DNA from: Cudoniella acicularis
Taxonomy: Eukaryota; Ascomycota; Leotiomycetes; Helotiales; Helotiaceae
NCBI GenBank assembly: GCA_013054445.1
Contig: JAAMPI010000484.1
Location: 1 to 35,735 of the forward strand
DNA: 35,735 bases
Reading direction: 5' to 3'
Both the position numbers and the translations under genes were made by a program. Below, one piece after another: positions 10,401 through 21,456 of the stretch (the first letter of the stretch is position 1; each line of letters begins with the position of its first letter). The notes below the pieces were generated by a model that was not told where the DNA came from, searched no databases, and saw only the letters and a program-made list of their open reading frames with translations.

Positions 10401-13400
10401 CTCCTATTCTGTTCTTGATTTGGGTACCAAATGTGTTTTGTAGAGAAGAACCTTCTTCTACGACAAGGACCAGTGGTTGATTAAAGAATACCCCGGATGA
10501 GACCACCTGGGTTTCCGGGGGCGGCGGCGTTATTGCTGTTGATATGATAATGCTCATTTCATGGCATATGGGGTCCTGGTAATCATCCAGGAAAATATCC
10601 AACCCCGAAAAGCCGGTCCTTAATAGCACACGGTGCCATGTTTCCTTGTTGACGCAAGGAGACCACTCTCTCGTAGGTTCAGTACCTTACTATTGTCAGT
10701 ACCTTCATATTTTTTTCAGCACCTGAGGGGGCGCAAGGTTACGTGTGTTCACTTACCAAGCCACCAGCCTGGCAGCAAACCGAAAACAAACCCAGCTCGC
10801 AGCTTGTCTGGTATGGTGATTTCGAACAAGATCAGCTTTCCTCCACTGGTTCCGTTAGCGGCAAGTCCTGAAATTGACATGACATGGTGAGAAGTGTAGT
10901 ATACGTACGGTTTGAGTAGCTTTCGTATATTTTGCACCGATGCATTTAGATCCTTTGTTGCGTGGAGCACCTGTCATACATCAATCAACACTATTCAGCA
11001 GCATCAATTGATTCAGAACCGACACTTACACTAGAAGCAACCACAATATCGTACTGGTGCTGCTGGAAGCCCTGCTCCAGCGGATCATTTTCAATATTCA
11101 AGATCTTGAAGTTCATTCTCCCGGCGGCCTGGTCCTTGAACAATTCCTGTGCTTCCTGGAAGAAAGAGGGAGAAATGTCGGTGTAGTCATATTGAGCGTA
11201 ATGCGGTGCTTCTCTTTCCTCGTCTCCATAGTGGGTTAATGTTCTGAGAAGGTGTCTAGTCATGCCTCCTGTTCCCGCTCCAACCTCTAGCACCCTGAGT
11301 GTAGGGTTTCGATAAGCGAGGGCATCGAGATACTTCTGCACGCGCGGGATGCATTGGACGGAGTTGAAGAGATCGTAGTAGTAGCCCTTCACGAGATCGT
11401 CTCTGAACAGAAAACTTAACGCGTCAAGCTTGCCGTACAGGATGTTTAAAAGGTTTCGCGCAATGGCGACAAAGACCTTCCCTTGTGGGTCCTTTTCAAG
11501 GCGGTCACTTAGTTGTTGGTGTAAGCTTTGTTCCTCTGTATTGTCATCTTGTACAAGCTGCTTCCACTCCTGGTTACTGTCTGGGAGAATCCCGGCGTTG
11601 AAATCAAGAAGTTGTTTTCGCATCCATCGCATGTAGCGCGTCAAATGAGTCGGTGGATTCTCAGGCTCCTTTTCAGAAATAGCATTGACCGCCTTGTTTG
11701 TAGACAAGAAGAGAAATAGAGTCAAATCGCTGAAAAGCTTCACACGATCAGTCTCGAATCCCTCCTTGCAGTTGTAATTGCAATATTCCATGATCTGTTC
11801 AGGAGCAAGCACCCGAAGATCCGGTTTCCAGTCAATGACATAACAGCGTTGTCTTTCGCCGCCCCCCTTTGATCCTTCTAAAGCACTAATGTTCGCGACA
11901 AGCGTTGTCGTGATAGCATCTACCGTCATACGCAGTTTCCCATCTGCATCCAAAACGGCGAGAGACGACACCGATGATCGGAATCCTTCGAATGCTGATT
12001 TGACATGGACTTTCACAGGCGAGATTTCCGTACTGGGTGCGGAGGGTGCAAGCCCTGTTTTCGATACCCAAAGCTTATGAATATGTGTCGGGATGATGGT
12101 GGGCAACGCATCAACTCCTCCTTTAGTGAGAGCAGTGAAGATCAGTTGGAAAATGCCATCAAATGTCGTGGGGTGAATTACATGGGATTGGAAATTTTCG
12201 GCCGGCTGCCAGCGGAAGACTTCGACGTGTGCAATGGCTTCTCCTTCGTTATTGCATGATATTTCCTGCAGGGGACAAAAGGACGGGCCATAATTGAACC
12301 CAAACTTTTCTGTGCGTTGATACATGAAAGATTTGTCCACCGGCAGGTAGTTTCCGGTAGCTTGTTTGAAGATGCTGCCAAAATCACGGTTCAAAATCTC
12401 TTTGTCCTGGTCTAGGGACATTGGTGTGACTGCTTGCTCGTATTCCACTTGAATAGAGCCATTGCAGTTCTCCAACCAGTCCCCATCAACCAGGGTGTAC
12501 AACTTGAACACGAACCACGCCTCATCTTTGTCCGTGGCAGTTTTATTGGACTTGAGATGTAACTGTGTCTCGACACCTTCAAACGCTTGCGAAGTATCCA
12601 GTGGTGCCAAGAAAAATACATCTTTGATTCTAAACCCAAGGACGGTGCGATTAGGGTCCGCGAGTTGCTTCGCAGCTTCAATGGCCATGGTGAGCATCCC
12701 AGCCGCCGGATAGAGTCGCTTTCCATTAATCTTTTATCTATTAACAGGCATTTTAAATAAGATGAACAGTTGGATTACTCACCACGTGTTCTTTGATCCA
12801 AGGTAGCTTGGACGTCTTCAGGATGTTGCGCCATCGTGCCTCTGATGGGTTCCAATCTGGTACCGGAGTACCCAGAAGATCGTGGGGTGCAATTGTTCGG
12901 AGTCTATATGCAGCGCTAAGTCGGCTCTCTGACCAGTACGCCTGGAAATGGTTGAAGGGGTATGCGGGTAAATCCGTAAGGACCTTTGGTTTAGAAGAAG
13001 AAAAATGGCTGGCTTTGTTGACAGCTTCTAGCGCGACCGGATATCCAGCACAGTAAAGGTGGCCACACGTTTCCAAAATTGCCTCGATAGCTGCTGCAGT
13101 GTGGCGTTTAATTGTAGGCAAGTAGCTGATTTTGTTGCCTATAGGGGCTGTCTTCAGGATCTCCCGAATTGGGGCTTGGAGTGCTGAATGTGGACCAATT
13201 TCTAAAATAGTGTCGACTGCGACTTTACCCCTATGGCTTCCGTCTATTTTCTTGGCCTGTTTCTTTGGCGAGAAAGAGAATAATTCGGACAGGGCTTGTG
13301 AAAACCGGACTTGAGACACCATGTTTTCGACCCAGTATTCGGGTTGCGCAAGTTGTTTGGCGAGTACTTGTTTACCGGTGACTGAGGAAATCATGATACA

Positions 13401-16400
13401 CCTCTCGGATTTGGAAGTTCTCCCTGGTTGAATTTCCTGGATTGCTTCAAGATACTGAGATGCGATCGTTTTCATATGGGGCGAGTGGTAAGCGACACTA
13501 ACTAGCAACTTCCTTGCAAAAATCCTTTCTTTGTCGAGGGTGCTTTTCAGGATATCTATCGATGGCGCGTCTCCAGATACCGTAATACTAGTAGGGCTGT
13601 TTACACAACCGACGATCACGGGGGGTTGTCCATCCATATTGAGAGGTAGCTCTTGAAAGTAAGTTTGGATTTCTTCTTCGGATAAGCCGACTGCCATCAT
13701 GGCACCTTGTGTATCCTGGTGCCTTTCGAGTGTGGCGGCTAGTTTCCCACGATAGTATGCGAGACTCCAAGCTGAACGGTTTGAAATAGCACCCAAGGCA
13801 TATCTGAATGAGTGAGTTAGCAAGAAATAACCCAATTTAGCGATAGAATAATTACGCTGCAGCAATTTCCCCAGAAGAATGCCCAACGACAGCGGAGGGA
13901 ACAATGTTCAAACTTTGCAAGAAGTCTACAAGTGCAACTTGGAGTGACGTGCACAGAGGTTGGCTATAAGCTGGGCTGTCAATGTTGGAGATTGATTTGT
14001 CCTTCACGAGTTCGTCTTGGTGGCATTATTAGAAAGGATATCATACAGGGCCAATTGCTTAGGAAACTGACCTAACAAAGACCACTCGCAGCCGATGGAT
14101 TTCATATATGCATCTGCATCTCTGAAGCTGTCGTGGAAGACGGGATAGAGAAGAAGCTCTCGGCCCATTTCTGGCCATTGGGCTCCTTGACCTGTAAACA
14201 CAAACCCAATGCTGAGTTTCGGGAGCGAGAGCACCGGCTCGGAAATCTTTGTTCCAAGATCGTGTAAGCTAGTGAGAGAATTGGAGACGACGAGTGATTT
14301 CCATGGCAAAGTGCTGCGTCTCATGTTAAGTGTGAAGGCCAGGTTCTCCAGATACTCAGCAGCTTCATTTGGCGTTAGCGATAATTTGCGGAAGTGTTTA
14401 CCGTAAACAGCTGCTAGCCGCTCGATTCCTTTGCTATCTGAAGCAGACCAAATCAAGAGCTTGGGTCGTGTTTGAATTTGTTTAGGGTTCAGGTGATCAC
14501 TGCCGTTTAACAATGTGTTGTCATGTCTATTAGTCGTGGGCCTCTCGTAGTCTTTGCATGACGGATTGCCAACAAGATTCCGATCCAGTAAATAGCGATA
14601 AGCATCATCGAGGATTGCATGGGAGTTTGTTCCGCCGAAACCAAAAGAGTTGATAGAAGCTCGGCGCACTCCTTTCGTAGGCCATGGAACTGATTGCTGA
14701 GGGAACTGAAATTTCCAGGTTAGTGTGAGAAAGTAACATAGACTTTCAATGAGACCCGAACCTTGAGTCGTAAGTAGTCCGAATCGATCTTGGGATTTAA
14801 GCTCTGCAGGTCTGCAATTGGCGGAATGATCCCTTTCTCAAGTACCATGATTGTTTTGATTAACCCTGCTACTCCACTTGCTCCTTCTAGGTGACCAATA
14901 TTTGCTTTGGATGCACCTCTTGTAAATTCTATTAGTCTGGATTCTGGCAATATTTGAAACTTGGATATACTTACATGATTAAAGCCTGGTGCGGTGTATT
15001 TTGCCTTCCAAAAGCTGTTCCAATGGCAGCCGCCTCTATGGGGTCCCCGAGAGCTGTGCCTGTGCCATGGCTTTCAAAGAACATCGTTTCGTGCATTGTT
15101 AGCCCTGATTTTGAATATGTTTCTTTGATTAGTTTTGCTTGGGAATCTTTGCTTGGCTGGGTTACCTGATAATCGGGAGTTAGCAATTTCTTGCCGAAGG
15201 AAGTTGCATAAACAAACGCAGGAAAGCTTATGCGAATAAATAGTAACGTGGAAAGTCTTAAAAGCACAAATCTGAAACTAGAAAATTTGGTTATTACTCA
15301 CTCCAGGTGTTCTCCCATCTTGATTAGATCCCGTTGCGCGGATGACCGCTCGTATTGTATCCCCGTCTCTAATAGCGTCCTTTATGCGCTTGATAATGAC
15401 CACGCCAATTCCCTCTCCACGGGCATAGCCATCGGCACGGCTATCAAAACTGAAGCATCTACTATTTGGAGACAGAAAGCCCATATTTGAAAGATAAACA
15501 AAAGGATCTAGACTGAATAGTAAGCTACTCCCGGCAACAATAGCCTATTGACCCACAGGTCAGTACCATGCAGAAATTATTAGGGGAAAGATTTAGTAAA
15601 CCGAATGCAGAAACTGAGGAGCAATTTACCATAGTAGTATCACCAGCCCATAGTCCTTGACAAGCTAAATCGAGGGCCATCAGAGAACTGGAACACGCCG
15701 AGTCAATGTTTACACTTGGTCCAGTGATATCAAAGAACCAGCTGATACGGTTGGCCAACATGGATTGGGCTGTACCCACAGCTCCATAATTTGAAGGAAC
15801 GTCTGGATCTTTTGCGAACAAAGACTGATAGTCATTTGTGAAGCATCCGGTGTGAACAGATGCTTTAGTGCCTGCAATTTGATCTATGCGGATCCCAGCT
15901 AGTAATTTGTTAGGACCTTGGACTCAGACATTTTTTGACGTGAAATTAAGATTTCACTTGCCATTTTCGAGTGCTCGGTATGTAACCTCCAGAAGAATCC
16001 GCTGCTGAGGGTCCAGGCCAGATGCTTCTTCGGCACTGATGGAGAAAAATGGTGCATCAAAGACGTCGAGGGATTCTCTCAAGAAATGACCACCTCTGAG
16101 AGGGAGCTGTATACAGAGTCAATTGGCTCAGTTCGTTCAAGTAAAATAGAGTTCCATTGCATACCGTATCTACTCTGTCCGGGTCTGGATGATAGAAAGC
16201 ATCAATGTTAATCCGGTCCTTTGGAAATTCTGTCATGACGTTTCGGCCTTCCATAAGTATTGTCCAAAATGAATCTTCATCTTCCGCCTCCTGGGGAAAC
16301 TTCAATGAGAATCCAACAATGGCGAGACCCTCCATGGTTCTGTAGTCCACAGATCCATTTGGGTCCAGCTTTCCATCCATAATGAAGTCGTTCTCGCTCA

Positions 16401-16401
16401 T
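7494..16401 (-). CDS. Highly reducing iterative type I polyketide synthase (KS-AT-DH-cMT-ER-KR-ACP), with a frameshift in KR
   Basis: Fifteen exons on the minus strand: 16401-16165, 16106-15962, 15898-15630, 15544-15302, 15165-14975, 14918-14762, 14705-14072, 14015-13856, 13803-12783, 12730-11030, 10970-10909, 10845-10757, 10685-8863, 8815-8489 and 8417-7494. About 2660 residues, normal for LovF-like enzymes. [10 protein letters not shown] (Cys about 196), [12 protein letters not shown] (His about 331), [10 protein letters not shown] (His about 371). [20 protein letters not shown] (Ser about 672), [21 protein letters not shown] (His about 1018) and [10 protein letters not shown] (Asp about 1210). 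C-methyltransferase: [15 protein letters not shown] (about 1500). [14 protein letters not shown] and [11 protein letters not shown] (about 2057). KR: LLSSISG and [10 protein letters not shown] (Tyr about 2409). ACP: GVDSL (Ser about 2603). No thioesterase, reductase or condensation domain follows. All catalytic residues checked are present, but one extra base around 8741-8750 breaks KR. The intron at 15961-15899 has a GC donor. Confidence 0.9.
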
Positions 16402-17410
16402 CTTGTAAATACGTTAATAATTTAAGAGCTTGGCAGTACAACTTGCAGTGATTTGAGTGCTTTCGCAATTGTGAGTCGATATAGGTGTCGATTGAAGGAA
16501 ACTATCACAGCTCTATGCTACTCGTCGAAGTTTTAGTGTAGCACAGGAGGAAAGGCGTTAAAAGCATATATCTGTGAAATAGGAGAGATATACTGGTCTT
16601 GGATGGAATCTAGCTTAGGGATAGGCATGTATCCAATGCTATAGTTTGTGTTCATAAGAGAATCAAGCAACTTGGAGAATTTCTTGTAGTTCCTTGTGGC
16701 ACAACTTCGGCCCGGAACCCGTCGGCTTTCCTCACCTCACCTATCCATTGCCCAAACCTGTGAGGAAAAGCCACTGAGTAAAGGGTAGCCACCCAAGCCC
16801 AATTAATAACTATACTATAGACGAGTCACAAGTTCACAACTGCAGTAAGCGAATTATTGATTCAGATATATCATGCGTAATAATCTATTGACTCCAAGGT
16901 TTATCCATTTATAATCTATTAATCAGCTGTTTTAAGTCAATGTACAGTTTAGGGGAGTCGAGATAGTAAACTTGTTCGTTCACACTCGGGGGATTGTCTG
17001 AAAGGAGTAGTCACTACCTTGCCAACATGTGGCCCAGTAGCTAGGGTTGTGGTGAATGTGGGGTACAAGGTTGAGGCGTTACATCAGCAATTTATGGGAG
17101 GCCTCTCCCTACCAAGCGTTATCGGCCGCAAGGTATACCAATATTGGTGTGCATGAGGGGGTTTCTTGCTGTTGGCGTTCTGGTCGGGTGCTCCTGCAGT
17201 CAATCGCGCCCACCAGACGGAACACCCTTGTTGACACCGCAGCTTATAGCTTGTACCCCCGGGTCACCCCACTTTTGCTTGAATCTTGCTCGATAATTAT
17301 ACTGGACCCAAATTTTACTGTAGTTCTGAGCTCTTTTTTCGTATTTGTCTTCATCGCATTTCTTTAATCAATTCTCGCCGAGAGGAAAGAGAATCCCCAA
17401 AGACGCAATC
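16402..17410. promoter_or_regulatory. Divergent upstream region between the PKS and the rhodopsin-domain pseudogene
   Basis: About 1 kb with no convincing gene. It should contain the PKS promoter (minus), as PKS translation starts at 16401. Several GC-rich words sit among AT-rich sequence near 16705-16730, 17110-17125 and 17258-17270. I could not assign a binding site for any named regulator. The open frame at 17056-17367 has no family features. Confidence 0.45.
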
Positions 17411-18529
17411 ATGGCATCACAATCTGCATTTGCCTCTTTGCCTGGGGCCAAGGACGACTTGTCTAGAAGTATCAGAGACGAAATCATACCTTCCATAATC
17501 ATTTCAACGGTTGCAGTTGCTCTACGCTTTTGGTCACAATGGGTTAATAAGCCGAAGTGAAACATGCTTAAATTCTGGTGGGACGATTGACTTTGTCTAG
17601 CTTTACTGGTCAGTTCTTGTCCTCACTTTTATCTTTTATTGTTCCATTTTATAACCGGTCTCGGAAAACATGTCTTCGTAAACACGCCTAGCAACCTACA
17701 AACTAGTCTGGCGATACTATACGCCAATTATTTCTTCTGGAATATTGCGGCCACTCTCACAAAATTATCAGCTCTGTGTTTATGCGCACGTATCTTCAAG
17801 GTCGATCATCAGTTCCGAATCGCTCTTTGGATCGTTGCTGCCGTAAATATTCCCATTCCAATGTACACCTATCGACAAGGCATGGAAACCTCTTAAGCCA
17901 GGTTTTTGCATCGATTACTATAGATGGTATATTGCTATAGCGACCTCCACTCCCTTTCTAGATTTTACTGTTTTGATACTTCCATCACCTATGGTTTTCA
18001 AAATTTCTATAACACTGTTCCGGAAAATTTTCGTCCTTATAGTTTTCATCTTCGGCTGTGGGTAAGTGAATTAGTTCTGCATTAATTTAAGTGATTTTAC
18101 TGACACTGGGGTAGAGTCATTGCTTTCTCCATTAGCCGAACTATTGCCATTGTGCGCGAGGGACAGGCCTTTACTGAAGATATAACATGTGAGTCTATAA
18201 TCCTATAGATAGATACAGTCTTGTCAATCTTCTCCCTTCAGTGGACACCTGGGCTAACCGCTAACGCAGGCAGTATTATACCAATTGGCTTATGACTGAT
18301 CATGGAGAACCCGATATGCATTTTGAGCACCTCTCTCCCGCCAATATTGGTATTGGTTAGACGCGGTATTCAACATGGACCAAGTTCTCTACTGAGTTCG
18401 AAGAATTATGACGCAATATCAAATTTGACGGGGGGACACACTCAGGTATCCAAGGGGAGAGATATGGAGAGCACGGCTATCATATACTAGGACCACAAAA
18501 ACGTCAGTGAGGCTCATGATTATAAATAG
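17411..18529 (+). pseudogene. Fungal rhodopsin-domain (PTH11-like) integral membrane protein, degenerate
   Basis: Family resemblance is clear in pieces. The ATG at 17411 is followed by IIISTVAVALRFWSQWV, then KFWWDD, NLQTSLAILYANYFFWNIAA, LTKLSALCLCARIF, QFRIALWIVAAVNI, FQCTPIDKAWKPLKPGFC, IDYYRWYIAIATSTPFLDF and ILPSPMVFKI, and near the end ICILSTSLPPILVLVRRG. This is the usual seven-helix layout. It is broken by in-frame TGA at 17558 and 17588 (the latter where the family has Trp after WWDD), by a deletion and +1 frame change near 17855, by another TGA near 18296 where Trp is expected, and by TAG at 18488. Two introns are still recognisable (GTAAGTG at about 18061; GTGAGTC at about 18190). 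It lies between the PKS and the hydrolase, so it may be a lost member of the cluster or an unrelated passenger. Confidence 0.7.
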
Positions 18530-19489
18530 AACAACAATTTTAAAATAGGAATAGGAAAAACTTCTTAGTGTACTTACACACACTGTATACTAGTTCCGGA
18601 GAATTTGCTGTTAGCTTTACTCTTATAATCAAATACAGGATCTTGTTGAAGTATAAGTAGCTCAAGTTGTATTGATGAATAGAGACCATAGTAGAACTTA
18701 GTTCTCTTTTGAGATTCCTTATCCATCAACTGCTAACTCTAGAGATGTGGTACCTGAGTGCCAGTACATATCACAGCTATGATTTATGTTACAAGACACA
18801 TATCGCATTTTTTCGGCCATGGTAAATTAAACTGGGTCCATAGAACTGGATGCAATAGTCTTACGTTACTCTACAATTCGCATTAACGCTGTTTTGCTTT
18901 ATTATGACTTGCGTAGCGCAACTTACATGTTTTCCGCTTCTCACATGAAATAACGAAATATTAAGGTAGAGTAGATTAGTGTGTTAGATAGTACGAAAAA
19001 AGAAATAAATCCGATATCCAGCAACATTAACATGTCACGCGGTGCAGAATATACTTCCATCTGCAAGCTTTCCAGTCGGGAAGAAAATCAAGTTCGTAAT
19101 GAGGGAGGTAGGAGAAAGTGGGGGATTGGCCGATAGGAGCCATGCAACCAACCCAACGGAACATTAATTTGGAGAGCTAAAACACCTTTCCCATGGCGCA
19201 TATGCAGTCATACATCTGTGAGGCTGTAGAGGGTATAGTAGAAGCCTATTATAGCTGTTTGTGGGGGCTGGGCTTTGTTGGAGCTAAGGATGAATTTTGA
19301 ATAAAGCAAGGCTTGACAATAAACGAAGGAGGGGGTGCCACACTGCTGCATTTGATTTGAACTGGTAGCAGAGAATAGGAAGCATTTGTCCATCACAAGT
19401 GCTTTATATCCAATTCCGCTCTCATCATTCAAAGCAAGTCACTCGGTCACGAAAGATTGTGACGGGAACCATTGAAGTCTTCAAGCGCA
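18530..19489. other. Intergenic, no gene seen
   Basis: Nearly 1 kb of moderately AT-rich sequence between the rhodopsin pseudogene and the hydrolase. No frame has family features or supporting splice signals. The last few hundred bases are the likely promoter of the hydrolase at 19490. Confidence 0.5.
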
Positions 19490-20427
19490 ATGCATTTTCT
19501 CTGCCTCCATGGCAGAGGCACGAACAATAAGGTACATCGGATTTTCCGATTTTTGAGATTTCCAACCTTCATATATCTAAGTTTTGTCTTCGTGCAGATG
19601 CCAGAAGCTGACAAAGGGTACATCTATAGATATTTGAGGCTCAGACATGTACGTTTCGCCCGTCCTTGATAATTCCAATACCAAAGCGGAAAGAAGACGT
19701 GTCATCCATCTCTATAGAGTCCTCTTTCGTGAATAAAGCTAACAATTCACAGCAGCTGTACGATTTGAGCTAGGTGACCACCACACCTATGAGTTTGTCG
19801 AAGGAGTGCTTCCATGTCCCATCGATCCAGGCAAGTTCCCACTCACGACACTTTTGACGCTGTCGGTCAATTTTAGCTGATATACACGCAGAGCTTCAAA
19901 AGTATGCGTCTGGAGACAGCGAATATTTCGAATATTTTCAACCTACCTCAACCCAAAGCCTCATTCATGTTGTCGATCAACTTGAATCCTATATTGCCGA
20001 CGAAGGGCCCTTCGATGGCGTCGTAGCTTTTTCACAAGGTGCCACCGTTGTAGCAACGCTCATAGCGAGATACTCTGAGGGAGATAATGGCCTGAAGAGA
20101 AGCGAACTGCCTTTCAAATGCGCTTTGTTCTTCTCCGCACTACAGGGACTTCACTATGAGCCTTTGTTGCGAGGGGAGGTCAAGCTACTGGAGAGCACCC
20201 CAGACAGCGAAGTAATCCAAATACCAACAGCTCATATTTGGGGACAAAATGACCTAGCATGGTCAAAGGGCAGTGAGGAACTAAGCAGGTCGTGTAAGGC
20301 TAATACTCGGTCCGTATATCTTCACGAGGGTGGCCATGAAGTACCAGGACCGAGACTAGGAAATTCTATGACTGAAACTGTAAAAATATTGAGGAGGACT
20401 ATAGATTGTGCTTTATCTAGACAATGA
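19490..20427 (+). CDS. FSH-family serine hydrolase (LovG-like polyketide-releasing thioesterase candidate)
   Basis: Four exons: 19490..19531, a 19-base micro-exon 19630..19648, 19753..19830 and 19892..20427, giving 224 residues. The start MHFLCLHGRGTNNK is the FSH opening. The micro-exon supplies IFEAQT, and the next exon SAVRFELGDHHTYEFVEG. The alpha/beta-hydrolase triad is visible: Ser about 94 in VVAFSQGATV, Asp about 167 in IWGQNDLAW, His about 195 in EGGHEVPG. The third intron is GC-AG (GCAAGT donor at 19831). LovG, from this family, frees the diketide from LovF in lovastatin synthesis. The PKS here is LovF-like in architecture and ends in an ACP, so trans release of its product is the natural inference, though not proven. 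Length and motif spacing are normal, and this is the one cluster gene that reads intact. Confidence 0.88.
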
Positions 20428-21456
20428 GAGCATGAGACTATCTTTGAACTTTGGAAAATTTGTCTAATATTATTTCCTTTTCTCCTCGTTTCTCTTGAAT
20501 ATATTGTATGTGTTTCAACAGTTTCTGGTACTTTAATTTCTTCTACAATAAGTGACTGATATATATTACCTGCGGTAACATCCCGTACCATGCTAGTTTA
20601 GATACACGTTATAAAACATCTGAACAATCTTCGTAAAACCATTTAGTAAAACAGTTCTCAACCAAAGTCAAGAGACTACCCAAAAAAGCAAGCCTCGAAA
20701 AATACTCGGAAAATGGCGTCACTTCCCAAGGGTCCCAACGGCGAGGGGTGGTAGACCCTGCTTACAGCTGCAGCTGAGGGCAAGGGGCGGTAGGAGCAGC
20801 TCTATTCCGTAGATAAGGCATGTAACCCTCCCCGCAACCGGATAATTTAAATTAATTTAGATTGTTCCTCAAGTATGATTCGATAGGAATTTTTATCTCT
20901 CGCAAAAGCCACGTTTTCGCCCTGGTGAGGCTGCTATGCACTCATTACCCTACCCGCTTTTGTGGACACCCTAAAATCTTACTGCTTGCCAATAAAGCAG
21001 TTTTCTTTCCAGGTGCACCATGTGACCTAAAACGTTGCTCGCTGTTAGACAAGGGAGAACACAAATCTATCGTTAATTCCCGCATCTGACTTTGCCGTCC
21101 GTCGTTAATTTCCGCATTTGACTATACGGCTGTCCCTTTTAAGCGCCTACATTTGCAAGGGATATTTTATTTCACCCCGCAAACCCAGTTGCGTATAGAG
21201 CTTACAAATAATTCCAGCTGCTTCTCCTCCACACTTTATGCAAGACAACCTATCGGTCTCACTAATGATGCTCTTGCTCAACCAATAACGGATGGGTGGA
21301 TAGTGGGGAGAATTGTAACACACTACGACGCTTTCTACGACAACCAAGAAAGTACTTTCTCTGTACGAAGTGCTTATACCAAATGAAGCCATGTTCTAAG
21401 TCTACTATTATTAGCAAAAAACTTCTTCTTTCAACAGTGACTTTGTCTTGACAATT
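20428..21456. promoter_or_regulatory. Intergenic; upstream region of the MFS gene
   Basis: About 1 kb without a convincing gene. It contains a CAGCTGCAGCTG palindromic doublet near 20766 and a 32-base-period direct repeat at 21071-21130, listed separately. The open frame at 20862-21089 has no family resemblance. Confidence 0.45.
21071..21130. repeat. Imperfect direct repeat, period about 32 bases, upstream of the MFS gene
   Basis: Two copies (21071-21098 and 21103-21130) share CGTTAATT-Y-CCGCAT-Y-TGACT and differ at about five positions. They end some 325 bases before the MFS start codon. Duplicated binding sites are possible; a relic of a short tandem duplication is equally possible. Confidence 0.6.
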
